40,062 nt of DNA from SAR324 cluster bacterium SAR324-CTD7B (GTDB lineage Bacteria; SAR324; NAC60-12), in NCBI GenBank assembly GCA_002082305.1, contig LSNO01000026.1:1-40062 (forward strand). The letters run 5' to 3'. The translations under genes were made by a program, and so were the position numbers. Below the pieces are notes generated by a model. That model saw only the letters and a program-made list of their open reading frames with translations, was not told the DNA's origin and ran no database searches. Each line of letters starts with the position of its first letter. Positions within the stretch are counted from its first letter, which is position 1. Below, piece by piece: positions 29,201 to 37,956 of the stretch.

Positions 29201-30506
29201 CGAAAGCCTGAATACCAAGGCGGTGCAGTGTTGGCGCACGGTTCAGTAAAACGGGATGTTCACGTACAACCTCTTCAAGGATGGCCCATACTTCAGGGGG
29301 ATTTTCCTCAAGCACTTTCTTTGCATTTTTAATCGTGTGTATTTCCTGATAATCAATCAATTTGTGAAAAATGAATGGCTTGAAAAGTTCCAAAGCCATT
29401 TTTTTAGGTAAACCGCATTGATGAAGTTTTAGTTCCGGTCCAACCACAATCACAGTACGTCCGGAATAATCAACACGTTTACCCAGCAGATTTTGACGGA
29501 AACGTCCTTGTTTACCTTTGAGCATATCACTTATTGATTTTAACGGCCTTTTATTCGAACCCACCATAGGACGGCCTCGGCGGCCATTATCGAAAAGGGC
29601 ATCCACAGATTCCTGTAACATTCTCTTTTCATTTTTAACAATAATTCCAGGTGCACGTAATTCAATCAGTCGTTTGAGACGGTTGTTTCTGTGAATAACA
29701 CGTCGATATAAATCATTGAGGTCACTTGTCGCAAAGCGTCCGCCTTCTAGAGGAACCAAGGGTCTCAGTTCCGGAGGAAGGACTGGTAAATTTTCTATGA
29801 TCATGGAGTCAACCGCATTTCCAGACTTCAGGAGCTTGCTGACCACAATGAGTCGTTTGGCAATCCTTTTGCGGCGTGTTTCAGAATTGACTTCCCGCAT
29901 ATCAATCTGCAGCTGTTTTTCCAGCTCGGCTAAATCGATCCTTCGCAAAAGCGTCTGCACGGCTTCTGCACCCATACCCAACTTCAAATCCGGATGATTC
30001 TCTTCCAATTCCCGATATTGGTCTTCTTCCACCAGTTCCAGTTCTTCCAGTTCAGAATCTCCTGGTTCAAGAACGATATACGCATCAAAATATAGCACAC
30101 GCTCTAAATCCCTTAACATCATGTCAAGAATGGTTGCAATCCGGCTGGGAACACCCTTGAGAAACCAGACGTGAGAAACAGGGCAGGCGAGTTTTATATT
30201 GCCCATACGATCCCGGCGCACCTTGGATTCAATAACTTCCACACCGCATTTTTCACAGGTTATCCCCCGGTGTTTCATGCGTTTGTATTTTCCGCAGATA
30301 CATTCATAGTCATGTACAGGTCCAAATATTTTGCCGCAAAAAAGTCCATCTCGTTCCGGCTTAAATGTCCTATAGTTGATTGTTTCGGAGGTTCGGACTT
30401 CTCCATGAGACCAGGATGTTACTTCATCGGCAGTGGCAATTCTGATCCGTATCGCGGAGTAATTTTTCGGATTTACTGCAATTTCAAACAAATCTCTGAG
30501 TGCCAT
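26223..30506 (-). CDS. rpoC: RNA polymerase subunit beta-prime
   Basis: Catalytic subunit of RNA polymerase, 1427 aa. The first zinc site is C69, C71, C84 and C87 ([21 protein letters not shown]). The active-site loop [12 protein letters not shown] starts at residue 456, so D458, D460 and D462 bind the catalytic magnesium. The trigger-loop and bridge-helix regions around [19 protein letters not shown] are intact. The second zinc site is in the [15 protein letters not shown] region. The C-terminus ends with [22 protein letters not shown] and a short charged tail. It starts 43 bases after rpoB. Downstream is a thioesterase gene and not rpsL/rpsG, as in many genomes. Confidence 0.98.
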   Translation of the reverse strand: MALRDLFEIAVNPKNYSAIRIRIATADEVTSWSHGEVRTSETINYRTFKPERDGLFCGKIFGPVHDYECICGKYKRMKHRGITCEKCGVEVIESKVRRDRMGNIKLACPVSHVWFLKGVPSRIATILDMMLRDLERVLYFDAYIVLEPGDSELEELELVEEDQYRELEENHPDLKLGMGAEAVQTLLRRIDLAELEKQLQIDMREVNSETRRKRIAKRLIVVSKLLKSGNAVDSMIIENLPVLPPELRPLVPLEGGRFATSDLNDLYRRVIHRNNRLKRLIELRAPGIIVKNEKRMLQESVDALFDNGRRGRPMVGSNKRPLKSISDMLKGKQGRFRQNLLGKRVDYSGRTVIVVGPELKLHQCGLPKKMALELFKPFIFHKLIDYQEIHTIKNAKKVLEENPPEVWAILEEVVREHPVLLNRAPTLHRLGIQAFEPILIEGKAIQLHPLVCTAFNADFDGDQMAVHVPLSVEAQLEAKILMMSTNNILSPANGKPVMTPTQDMVLGLYWITREREGALGEGKIFSTREEVLVAFEHGRVDLHAKIKVRLEHLGEILSEENNQETSTSKPIVETTVGRIILSMVIPEEVPFKSINVHLKKKQMAELVDESYRKAGSVKSVKMLDDLKNLGYQYATKAGFSISMDDMVIPKEKTTQLKKAQVDVNKINMQHQDGLITDGERYNQVIDIWARTTEKISEKMSAGLSEEIIDEEGVHKVNSIFMMADSGARGSNQQMKQLAGMRGLMAKPSGEIIETPIHANFREGLNVLEYFISTHGARKGLADTALKTANSGYLTRRLVDVSQDSVVLEDDCGTLDGIEMTALIESGEIIESLGDRILGRVLLDDVLDPNVENEILIPAGTLIDESDRDVIENSRIEKVQIRSPLTCMSEQGVCRNCYGRDLCHGGLVNLGETVGVIAAQSIGEPGTQLTMRTFHIGGTASRSAEQNKWEAGFSGVLRFDDLKEVKNREGNFVVLGRRGEAVIVEGGKNIAVSKLADLENERERERRPLPMGATLLKKEGELVEQGDLIAEWDPFSIPIITDVSGFVNFEDINEGETFKEQVDEVSGVSRKVIHESQSLEQHPLIAICDSKKKTIIRKNDTVTEFALPNKSELVVENGVEVHAGDVLAKIPRELARNKDITGGLPRVAELFEARVPKDQAIITEIDGIVEFDLDVKKKQRIRIRPEDGKGDSKEYLIPRGRHITVHMGEYLRAGDPLIDGSPNPHDILAVKGSKALQKYLVDEVQQVYRLQGVGINDKHIEVIVRQMLRKAYVEDPGDSSLLVGQEIGRSELNSINQELTAQGLRPARSKPKLLGITKASLSTNSFISAASFQDTTKVLTDASLAGKHDTFRGLKENVILGRLIPAGTGFNVFNNMDYDLGEGVIDPAAMRKAADEAARAAMVREITEAEKNKKPADLVAEEKIPEAA

Positions 30507-30549
30507 GTTTAGTTGCTGGTTAATTGGTTATAGGGTTTTGATTGAGAAA

Positions 30550-33500
30550 TTATGCTGTAACTTCTGCCGTATCGATTTCTTCATTTGACTCTTCAGATAC
30601 TGCTTTCGATATTTTTTCTTCAGCTTTATTCCCTGTTACTTCTTCTGACGCCGGAGAAGATTCCATTCCTTCCGGGATTTCTTCCTCTTCTTCCTCTGAG
30701 TTTTGGAGTAGTTCAATGTTCAGGCACAAGCTTTTCAGTTCACTGATAAGAACTTTGAATGATTCCGGAATACCGGGTTCCAATTGATGCCGACCTTTGA
30801 CAATCGATTCATAAATCTTGTTCCTGCCATGCACGTCATCAGACTTTACAGTCAGCAGTTCCTGCAGAGTGTAAGCTGCCCCATAAGCTTCCAAAGCCCA
30901 AACCTCCATTTCACCAAAACGCTGGCCGCCGAATTGAGCTTTACCACCCAATGGTTGTTGAGTAACCAAAGAATAAGGCCCAATGGAACGGGCATGGATT
31001 TTTTCATCAACCAGGTGATGCAGCTTCAGTATGTATGCATAACCGACTGTCACTTTCTGACTGAATCGTTCACCGGTCATTCCATCATAAAGCCAGACTT
31101 GTCCGGATTTTGATAATCCTGCCATTTCTGCCATTCGATGAATATCGGACTCTTTTGCTCCATCAAAAACCGGAGTAGCCATATGGATTCCGGGTTTGTA
31201 TTTTTGCACAAACTCCAGAAACGTTTGATCATCCATTGAATCAAAATATTTTTGTGCAACCTGACATTCGTAGACATTTTTCAGGAAACTCCGAATTTGC
31301 TTTGCAGGATTATTTTTCTCAAGAAATTCCTCTATCTTTTTACCGAGTCCGCTTGCTACACGCCCAAGATGTGTTTCAAGTACCTGCCCAACGTTCATTC
31401 GGGAGGGAACTCCAAGAGGATTTAGGACTATGTCAACAGGTGAGCCGTCTTCCATAAAAGGCATATTTTCAACAGGCTGAATGGTTGAAACAACGCCTTT
31501 GTTACCATGACGTCCTGCCATTTTGTCACCTACAGAAAGCTTCCTTTTTATGGCGATAAATACTTTTATCATACGAATCACCCCTGGAGGGAGATCATCT
31601 CCCTTGGAAACTTTTTCACAACGATCCTGATAAACATTTTCCAGTAAATACATTTGCTGAAGAGCATTCCGCACAAATGTTCCGACTTTCAGGTTAATAT
31701 TCTTATCAGTAACTTGAATTCCGTCTGCAGATTTAAGCGGAATTTTGTGTAGAATTTCTTCACTGATTTTAGTGCCTTTTTTTACAAGCACCTCTCCCTG
31801 AATGGAGAGTACATCAGCAGACAGTGGTTTTTTTTCTGCAACAGATAATATTCGATTCACCAAGTTGTTGTGCACTATGCGGATTTCATCATAGTGGTCT
31901 TTTTCATAGCTGCTTAAAAGTTCCTGTTCAATCTGTCTGGTACGTTCATCACGTTCAACACCTTCACGGTTAAATACCACAACATTAGTCACTACACCGT
32001 CAACTCCCTGTGGTACACGCAGCGAAGTGTCCCGAACATCACCAGCTTTTTCACCAAATATTGCTCGAAGCAGTTTTTCTTCCGGATTGAGTTGTGTTTC
32101 ACCTTTCGGAGTCACTTTTCCAACCAGGATTTCATTTGAACTAACGCTTGTTCCAACTGCAATAATGCCGCTTTCATCAAGGTTCTTGAGTGCTTCTTCA
32201 CTCACATTTGGGAGATCTCGAGTGATCTCTTCTTTTCCTAATTTTGTATCACGGGCAACTGTATCAAGAACATCAATATGAACTGATGTAAAGGTATCTT
32301 CATGCATCAGACGCTGGGAAACCATGATTGAATCTTCAAAGTTGTAACCAAGCCAGGGCATGAAAGCTATGTTGATATTTTGTCCCAAAGCCAGCTCCCC
32401 ATTTTCAGTACAGGATCCGTCAGCAATTACATCACCGGCTTTAATTCGATCTCCTTTTTTTACAATAGGACGTTGATTAATGCAGGTGTTTTGATTTGAG
32501 CGGCGAAATTTAATCAAGTGGTAAATATCAACGTTTGCCGGGACAATCGAATCTTCACTTGAAAGATCAACATCTGCCTGAATAACTATCCTGCCTGAAT
32601 CAACATTATCTACAACTCCAGAACGGCTGGCAACAACACAACTGCCAGAATCCAATGCTGCCTGATGTTCAATGCCTGTTCCAACGAGAGGGGCTTTTGG
32701 TTTCACCAAAGGGACTCCCTGACGCTGCATGTTTGAACCCATCAGGGCACGATTTGCATCATCATGCTCAAGGAAGGGAATCATTGAAGCGGCAACAGAA
32801 ACCAACTGACACGGAGAAATATCAATGTAGTCAATATTTTCCTTTAAAACCATACTGAAATCACTTCCTACACGGGAGGTAATGAAATCATTGATAAACG
32901 CCTTTTTTTTGTCAAGCCTTGCATTAGCCTGAGCAATACTGTATTTTTCCTCCTCTATTGCAGAAAGGTATTCCACCGTATCCGTAACCACGCCATTTTC
33001 GACTTTAAGGTATGGAGTCTCAATGAAGCCAAAGTCATTGATTCTGCCAAAAGAAGCCAGTGAGGCAATCAGTCCTATGTTTGGTCCTTCCGGAGTTTCG
33101 ATGGGGCAGATCCGTCCATAATGTGAAGAATGAACATCTCGGACATCAAAACCTGCGCGTTCCCGTGTTAAACCTCCAGGCCCTAAAGCACTCAGTCGGC
33201 GCTTGTGTGTGATTTCAGAAAGTGGATTTGTTTGATCCATAAATTGTGAAAGTTGGCTGCTTCCAAAAAATTCGTGAATTGCACCTGCTACCGGTTTTGC
33301 GTTAACGATATCATGTAGCATCATGGAGTCAGAATCCTGCAAAGACATACGTTCCTTGATGGTTCGCTCCATACGCACCAGCCCAATTCGGAATTGAGTT
33401 TCCAGAAGCTCTCCTACACTCCGGACTCTCCTGTTCCCCAGGTGATCAATGTCATCTATCATCCTGTTAGGGAGGCCTTCTTTTAATTCAAGCAGATATT

Positions 33501-34839
33501 TGACAGTTTCCATGATATCTACCTTCGTAAGTACAGTATTATCCAGCGGATCATCAAGTCCTAACTTTTGATTAATTTTTAATCTCCCAACTTTTGAAAG
33601 GCTGAAACGTTCTTTTTTGAAGAAAAAATTCTGCAGCATCATTTGTGCAGCCTCCAGAGTGGGAGGATCGCCAGGCTTCATTTTTTTGTAGAGTTCAATC
33701 AGCGCTTGTTCTGGCGAAGTAACTTTATCCAGCGCCAATGTATCACTAAGAGTGGAGCCCATGTTTTGTGGGCCAATATGTAATAATTCAACTTCTTTTA
33801 TATCATTTTCTACCAGCGTCGTTAGCAACTCTGCCGTTAAAGCCGTGTTACATGGAACTAATATTTCTTCACTACCTGCTTTATAGAGAGTACGGGCAAT
33901 GATACGTCCTTTCAGTTCATGGAGAGTTACATTAAGCCTTTTTACTTTGGCATTCTCTAATTTTTTTAACAGACGCTTGTTAATCCGCTGTCCTGATTTG
34001 ACTAAAACCTCACCGGTTTTTGGGTCTGCAATTGGGAGTTGTGGGCGCTGATTGAGCAAAATTTCCGGGTCTAAAACACGGTAATAGTATTGAGCCTCAG
34101 GATCTTCTCCAGGCTTAACTTCGCTTAAATCGAGCTTCTCAAACGGATAGAAATACTCCAGAAGTTTTTCTTCGGTATTACCCAGCGCTTTCAAAAGAAT
34201 AGTTGCATGAAATTTACGGCGGCGGTCGATGCGAACATAAAGTATGTCCTTTGCGTCAAACTCAAAATCGAGCCAGGAACCACGCTGCGGAATCACACGT
34301 GCCGAAAAGAGCAGTTTTCCGCTGGAGTGACTTTTCCCCTTGTCATGTGTAAAAACAACACCCGGACTTTTGTGCATCTGACTGACAATTACACGCTCAG
34401 TTCCATTGATAATAAAAGAGCCTGTAGGGGTCATTAAAGGCAATTCACCCAGATATATATCCTGTTCTTTAATATCCCGAATATGCTTCACTTCTGATTC
34501 AGAATCCTTTTCCCAAACAATCAAACGCAAAGCTGCCCGTACTGGGCAGGCAAAAGTCACTCCACGGACCCGGCATTCTTCTACAGAATATTTAGGATCA
34601 CCCAAACGGTAATGAACATATTCCAAAGTAGAAGATCCACTAAAATCAGAAACAGGAAAGACTGAGCGGAACACTGATTCAAGACCTTTTTCCTCGCGCT
34701 GATCAGGCGGGACATCTCGTTGAAGAAAACGCTCAAATGAATCTAATTGAACTTTCAACAAGTGTGGAACTTTAATCGGAGCAGTAAGGCTTCCGAAGGA
34801 TCTCCGAATAAGATGACGATTTTCTAATGTTGAAGGCAT
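30550..34839 (-). CDS. rpoB: RNA polymerase subunit beta
   Basis: RNA polymerase beta subunit, 1429 aa. The rifampicin pocket [38 protein letters not shown] (M534 and D535 near its middle) carries the residues of drug-sensitive enzymes. Further conserved parts are [45 protein letters not shown] and the late [29 protein letters not shown]. The normal end, SLCLNIELL, is followed by about 47 extra residues, rich in Glu and Ser with few basic residues, starting [13 protein letters not shown]. The ATG at 34839 has a weak ribosome site. No rplKAJL genes lie upstream. Confidence 0.98.
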   Translation of the reverse strand: MPSTLENRHLIRRSFGSLTAPIKVPHLLKVQLDSFERFLQRDVPPDQREEKGLESVFRSVFPVSDFSGSSTLEYVHYRLGDPKYSVEECRVRGVTFACPVRAALRLIVWEKDSESEVKHIRDIKEQDIYLGELPLMTPTGSFIINGTERVIVSQMHKSPGVVFTHDKGKSHSSGKLLFSARVIPQRGSWLDFEFDAKDILYVRIDRRRKFHATILLKALGNTEEKLLEYFYPFEKLDLSEVKPGEDPEAQYYYRVLDPEILLNQRPQLPIADPKTGEVLVKSGQRINKRLLKKLENAKVKRLNVTLHELKGRIIARTLYKAGSEEILVPCNTALTAELLTTLVENDIKEVELLHIGPQNMGSTLSDTLALDKVTSPEQALIELYKKMKPGDPPTLEAAQMMLQNFFFKKERFSLSKVGRLKINQKLGLDDPLDNTVLTKVDIMETVKYLLELKEGLPNRMIDDIDHLGNRRVRSVGELLETQFRIGLVRMERTIKERMSLQDSDSMMLHDIVNAKPVAGAIHEFFGSSQLSQFMDQTNPLSEITHKRRLSALGPGGLTRERAGFDVRDVHSSHYGRICPIETPEGPNIGLIASLASFGRINDFGFIETPYLKVENGVVTDTVEYLSAIEEEKYSIAQANARLDKKKAFINDFITSRVGSDFSMVLKENIDYIDISPCQLVSVAASMIPFLEHDDANRALMGSNMQRQGVPLVKPKAPLVGTGIEHQAALDSGSCVVASRSGVVDNVDSGRIVIQADVDLSSEDSIVPANVDIYHLIKFRRSNQNTCINQRPIVKKGDRIKAGDVIADGSCTENGELALGQNINIAFMPWLGYNFEDSIMVSQRLMHEDTFTSVHIDVLDTVARDTKLGKEEITRDLPNVSEEALKNLDESGIIAVGTSVSSNEILVGKVTPKGETQLNPEEKLLRAIFGEKAGDVRDTSLRVPQGVDGVVTNVVVFNREGVERDERTRQIEQELLSSYEKDHYDEIRIVHNNLVNRILSVAEKKPLSADVLSIQGEVLVKKGTKISEEILHKIPLKSADGIQVTDKNINLKVGTFVRNALQQMYLLENVYQDRCEKVSKGDDLPPGVIRMIKVFIAIKRKLSVGDKMAGRHGNKGVVSTIQPVENMPFMEDGSPVDIVLNPLGVPSRMNVGQVLETHLGRVASGLGKKIEEFLEKNNPAKQIRSFLKNVYECQVAQKYFDSMDDQTFLEFVQKYKPGIHMATPVFDGAKESDIHRMAEMAGLSKSGQVWLYDGMTGERFSQKVTVGYAYILKLHHLVDEKIHARSIGPYSLVTQQPLGGKAQFGGQRFGEMEVWALEAYGAAYTLQELLTVKSDDVHGRNKIYESIVKGRHQLEPGIPESFKVLISELKSLCLNIELLQNSEEEEEEIPEGMESSPASEEVTGNKAEEKISKAVSEESNEEIDTAEVTA

Positions 34840-34964
34840 ATGAACTGACTGAGGTTAGGGTTTATCGTTGGTCTTAAACTGCAGTAAACAAAATGAAAGA
34901 AGACTTCCATTTGAGACAGAATAGCTGCAGAAAGGTTTTGTCACACAATTCGGGACTGTCAATA

Positions 34965-35038
34965 ACAGCGCTGATCCGATCTATTCTCCAGAGGCACTTT
35001 CCCAATGTTTTTCCTGCTAGCGGAAATACAGCGCTGAT
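34965..35038. repeat. Direct repeat of ACAGCGCTGAT upstream of rpoB
   Basis: The 11-mer ACAGCGCTGAT occurs at 34965-34975 and again at 35028-35038, 63 bases apart centre to centre, six helical turns. Its core AGCGCT is palindromic. The first copy sits directly upstream of the TTGACA on the minus strand, which is compatible with activator sites for rpoB. Confidence 0.4.
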
Positions 35039-35088
35039 GGTCGTTTAAGACAATTTGCATGTGGAAAATGGCCAAGGTTCAAGTGGAG

Positions 35089-35137
35089 GGGGTTTGATTA
35101 AGCTTTCCGCAAATTGCGGCTTCGTAAATCTAACCCC
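35089..35137. other. Long imperfect inverted repeat in the rpoB leader
   Basis: GGGGTTTGATTAA (35089-35101) and TAAATCTAACCCC (35125-35137) are complementary at 11 of 13 positions. An inner stem CCGC-AAATT-GCGG lies at 35107-35119. No T run follows on either strand, so this is not an ordinary terminator. It could be a protein site or an RNA structure. Confidence 0.4.
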
Positions 35138-35385
35138 TTAATATATTTCTTTATAATAAAAAAAGCAAATATATTTTTAATAATTTTATATTTAATGCTA
35201 ATAATAATGCAGAACGCCTTTTACTCTTCCAGGTGCAGAGATTATTGAAGCTAAATAACTGATGTTCAGATTGCAGCGAATTTGCAATTAAGGAACTAGG
35301 AGATTTGAAGATCAAGATGGCAGAATTGAGGCACGGGAATTCTGAACGGTTACGTCCAGTTTCCCGGCCTCTTTTCCTTTATCTT

Positions 35386-36069
35386 CTATTCATCACTCAT
35401 TATGCCAAGAATACTCAAAAGGGCAATGAACAGGTTGAGCACATCAAGATACAATGCCAGTGTGGCGGAGACGTATTCATCTGTACCGTAGTAGCGCATT
35501 ATGTTAGAAGTGTCATAGAGAATGAAACCGCTAAACAGTAATACACTTGCTCCAGACATCACGAAGTGCATCATTCCGCTTTGAATAAAGAACATGTTCA
35601 AAAGACCTCCAACGACAAGAACTATAAGTCCGGTCATTAAAAATCCAGACATGAAACTAAAATCCTTTTTTGAATAAACAACGTACATGGATAATCCTGC
35701 AAACGTGATAGCAGTCAAAGCAAATGCTTCTGCAGCAATAGACGGTCCTACTTGATACAATAAGGGACCAAGAGTTAATCCTGAAACAGTGGTGAAGCTG
35801 AAAAGTGCCACCATGTTCAGGCCAGGTTTACGTGCAGCAAAGGATGCAAAGAAGATCAGTGCGATTTGCAGGATGAAAAAGAGCATCATGTTTGGTGCCA
35901 CTAAAAGCAGCAACGGCCCTGATCCCAAATATGCTCCAATAGCTGCAGTTCCCATGGACATGGCAAGCAGGCTGTAAACTTTTTTTATAAAAACCAATCG
36001 GTCTGTTGTTGTTACAGAAGCAGCTGGTGTAACACCTCGGGGGAGAGTAGTTGTCGATCCAAATCTCAT
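35386..36069 (-). CDS. Bax inhibitor-1 / YccA family membrane protein
   Basis: Integral membrane protein of the BI-1 (TMBIM) superfamily, 227 aa. Seven hydrophobic segments follow a polar N-terminus of about 28 residues (MRFGSTTTLPRGVTPAASVTTTDRL). The family patterns are LGPLLYQVGPS after the third helix and the late SGFILYDTSNIMRYYGTDEYVSATLALYLDVLNLFIALLSILG, whose D and YLD are the acidic residues implicated in pH-dependent ion conduction of BI-1 homologues. A perfect AGGAGG stands before ATG 36069, the best ribosome site in the window. In E. coli relatives (YbhL, YccA) the protein interacts with FtsH; here the role is unknown. It is transcribed toward rpoB. Confidence 0.92.
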   Translation of the reverse strand: MRFGSTTTLPRGVTPAASVTTTDRLVFIKKVYSLLAMSMGTAAIGAYLGSGPLLLLVAPNMMLFFILQIALIFFASFAARKPGLNMVALFSFTTVSGLTLGPLLYQVGPSIAAEAFALTAITFAGLSMYVVYSKKDFSFMSGFLMTGLIVLVVGGLLNMFFIQSGMMHFVMSGASVLLFSGFILYDTSNIMRYYGTDEYVSATLALYLDVLNLFIALLSILGIMSDE

Positions 36070-36115
36070 AATAACCTCCTAATTTTTTTTAGAGTAAAAT
36101 TCATTCAAAACAATA

Positions 36116-36143
36116 AATTGGTTAAACCAATTCTAACTGTCAA
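36116..36143 (-). promoter_or_regulatory. BI-1 upstream region: TTGACA box and a 17-bp perfect palindrome
   Basis: On the minus strand a perfect TTGACA lies at plus 36138-36143. Five bases downstream is AATTGGTT-A-AACCAATT (36116-36132), a perfect palindrome with 8-bp arms. It would fall in the spacer between -35 and -10, a repressor-like position. The -10 itself is poor (CAATTT at 17 bases). Confidence 0.45.
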
Positions 36144-36315
36144 CTTATTCTACAGGAAAATGTTAAAAAAGTAAAAGAAATTTTCATTAATTTGCACCAC
36201 TTGCCATTGGGCCAAAACATTTGATCTAAACCAAAATCACTTTGAACACTCTTATCATTTTTCTCAATTATTCTCATTTTTTACTTAACAATATGAGACT
36301 GCATTTTGTATAAAA

Positions 36316-37188
36316 TCAGAAAGAAACTAGTAAATCATACACCCGATCGAATTCTTCCAATGAAAAATAATCAATCTGGATCTGACCTTTGCCCTCATGG
36401 TATTTTATTCTCACACGAGTTTGCAGTTGGTGTTGTAGTTTTTCTTCCAGATTTTGCAACTGCGCATCATGATCTGCTATTGAACCTTCAGTTACGGGAC
36501 CTCCACTTACGGCTTTTTTATTTCCCTGTGTTTCCAGACCCGCAGAGAGTGAATTGAGCTTTAGCCGGACTTGTCGTTCTGTATCACGTACCGACCAGGA
36601 ATGCCGCAAAAGACGTTGACGCATTTCCAATTGAAAAGCCTCACCGGGAAGTGCCAAAATTGACCTGGCATGACCAGAAGTGATGCGCCCTGTTTCCAGA
36701 TCATTTTTTAATGCAGATGGAAGTTTGAGTAGGCGCATCAGATTTGTGATTGTGGAACGGTCCTTGCCGATTCTTTGAGCCAACTCTTCCTGAGTGTAAT
36801 CGTGAATTTTCAGGAGGTCATGATAAGCTTGTGCCTCTTCTATAATTGTCAGATTTTCTCGCTGAATATTTTCCAAGAGAGACACTTCCAGCATTTCATC
36901 ATCGCCAACTTCTCGCAACACAACCGGAACTTCATTTACTTCAAGTTGTTTTAACGCACGCCAGCGACGTTCTCCGGCAACTAACTCATAACAATTCGTA
37001 AGATTCTGGTGCTTTCGAACAACCAAAGGCTGAAGAATTCCCTGGGTCCGAATTGACTGAGCCAGCTCCAGTAGTGTTTTTTGAGAAAAATGTTTGCGAG
37101 GCTGTTTTGGATTTGGGATAATTTGTTCCAGAGAAACATGAAGCAGAGTTTCATCTGAAAGGTTGAGAGGCGAGTGGTCTCTATTCAT
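36316..37188 (-). CDS. parB: ParB/Spo0J/Noc family chromosome-partitioning protein
   Basis: CTP-dependent DNA-sliding clamp that loads at parS, 290 aa, the usual length of chromosomal ParB. The N-terminal CTP-binding domain has the motifs PNPKQPRKHF (residues 26-35), GERRWRA (72-78) and ENIQREN (106-112). A helix-turn-helix follows near 133-155 (TQEELAQRIGKDRSTITNLMRLL), and the C-terminal dimerisation part ends at DRVYDLLVSF. The start ATG 37188 overlaps the tlyA stop by four bases, so the two are coupled. ParA is not next to it on either side. I found no perfect parS site (TGTTTCACGTGAAACA) in the window. Confidence 0.93.
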   Translation of the reverse strand: MNRDHSPLNLSDETLLHVSLEQIIPNPKQPRKHFSQKTLLELAQSIRTQGILQPLVVRKHQNLTNCYELVAGERRWRALKQLEVNEVPVVLREVGDDEMLEVSLLENIQRENLTIIEEAQAYHDLLKIHDYTQEELAQRIGKDRSTITNLMRLLKLPSALKNDLETGRITSGHARSILALPGEAFQLEMRQRLLRHSWSVRDTERQVRLKLNSLSAGLETQGNKKAVSGGPVTEGSIADHDAQLQNLEEKLQHQLQTRVRIKYHEGKGQIQIDYFSLEEFDRVYDLLVSF

Positions 37189-37943
37189 GAGGCATTAGAG
37201 TCAAATTTTGGAGATTTTTTCAGCCAGAGAAAAAACTCTACGTTACCACTTTTTTTACCGACAATTGCTGATTTTGTCTGACCTGACACTAGAAACCCCA
37301 GTTCTTGGGCTTTATCTTTTAGAGCTTCCAAAACTCTCTCGTGTACGTCAGTATCGCTCACTTTCCCACGTTTACCAACTTCAGCTGCTCCAGCTTCAAA
37401 TTGAGGTTTGACCAAAGCCAACAGGGTTCCTCCGGGTTTTAGAAATTCCAGCGCTTTCGGAAATATCAAACGCAGTGAAATGAAAGATACGTCGATCACC
37501 ACTAAATCTACAGTTTCACCAAGACGTTCAAATTCGAGATGACGAAAATTTGTACGTTCCAGAGACACAACACGCGAATCCTGCTGCAACTCCCAGGCAA
37601 GCTGGCCATAGCCGACATCAACCGCAAACACTTTTTCTGCACCGCCTAGAATCAGACAATGTGAAAATCCGCCAGTCGAAGACCCAATGTCCAGAGCAAC
37701 CAAACCTGAAGGATTGATATTAAAATACTCAAGTGCTGCCTGGAGTTTCACACCTCCCCGACTCACAAAAGGCTGGTCATCACCCAGTACTTCCAAATGC
37801 GAATCTACATCGATTACACGTCCTGACTTACCTGCCGGCTGTCCATCAACTCTAACTTTCCCCGCCATAACAAGCGCCTGTGCTTTTTCACGTGAGGGTG
37901 CAAGTTTTTGTTCAACAAGCAGTCGGTCAAGACGTTGTTTCAT
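37185..37943 (-). CDS. tlyA: TlyA family rRNA 2'-O-methyltransferase
   Basis: Member of the TlyA/hemolysin A family, which methylates ribose of 16S and 23S rRNA, 252 aa. The S4 RNA-binding domain spans residues 1-60 (RLDRLLVEQKLAPSREKAQALVMAGKVRVDG). The FtsJ-like domain follows, with SAM motif DIGSSTGGF at 85-93, the acidic DVGYGQL, then D151 in VVIDVSFISL and K179 in LVKPQFE, members of the catalytic tetrad. SRGGVKLQAAL is the family hallmark linking the domains. It starts 13 bases after the cyclase gene and overlaps parB by four bases. The ribosome site is weak. Confidence 0.93.
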   Translation of the reverse strand: MKQRLDRLLVEQKLAPSREKAQALVMAGKVRVDGQPAGKSGRVIDVDSHLEVLGDDQPFVSRGGVKLQAALEYFNINPSGLVALDIGSSTGGFSHCLILGGAEKVFAVDVGYGQLAWELQQDSRVVSLERTNFRHLEFERLGETVDLVVIDVSFISLRLIFPKALEFLKPGGTLLALVKPQFEAGAAEVGKRGKVSDTDVHERVLEALKDKAQELGFLVSGQTKSAIVGKKSGNVEFFLWLKKSPKFDSNAS

Positions 37944-37956
37944 CGAAAGTTATTGC

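Larger units (their letters stand above)
34840..35385. other. 546-bp gene-free leader upstream of rpoB
   Basis: No credible gene on either strand. On the minus strand a TTGACA lies at plus 34957-34962, but no good -10 follows at 16-18 bases, so I do not call a promoter. Two direct repeats and a hairpin are listed separately. Around 35140-35210 the DNA is very AT-rich. CAGAATT (35321-35327) and AATTCTG (35338-35344) pair with a 10-base loop, 41 bases after the BI-1 gene, and could be part of a weak terminator. Confidence 0.4.

Noticed and set aside
35061..35140. Possible tRNA or small RNA, because of GGTTCAAG and paired flanks
   Set aside because: No cloverleaf can be drawn: no 7-bp acceptor stem, anticodon arm or D arm at the right spacing.
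35305..35541. Plus-strand open frame of 78 codons at the end of the BI-1 gene
   Set aside because: More than half lies antisense to BI-1, the composition is unlike a real protein, and no family feature is visible.
37884..37900. TTTCACGTGA inside tlyA, resembling a parS half near parB
   Set aside because: Only about 11 of 16 positions agree with parS, and the bases encode the conserved SREKAQ of the S4 domain, so coding constraint explains them.
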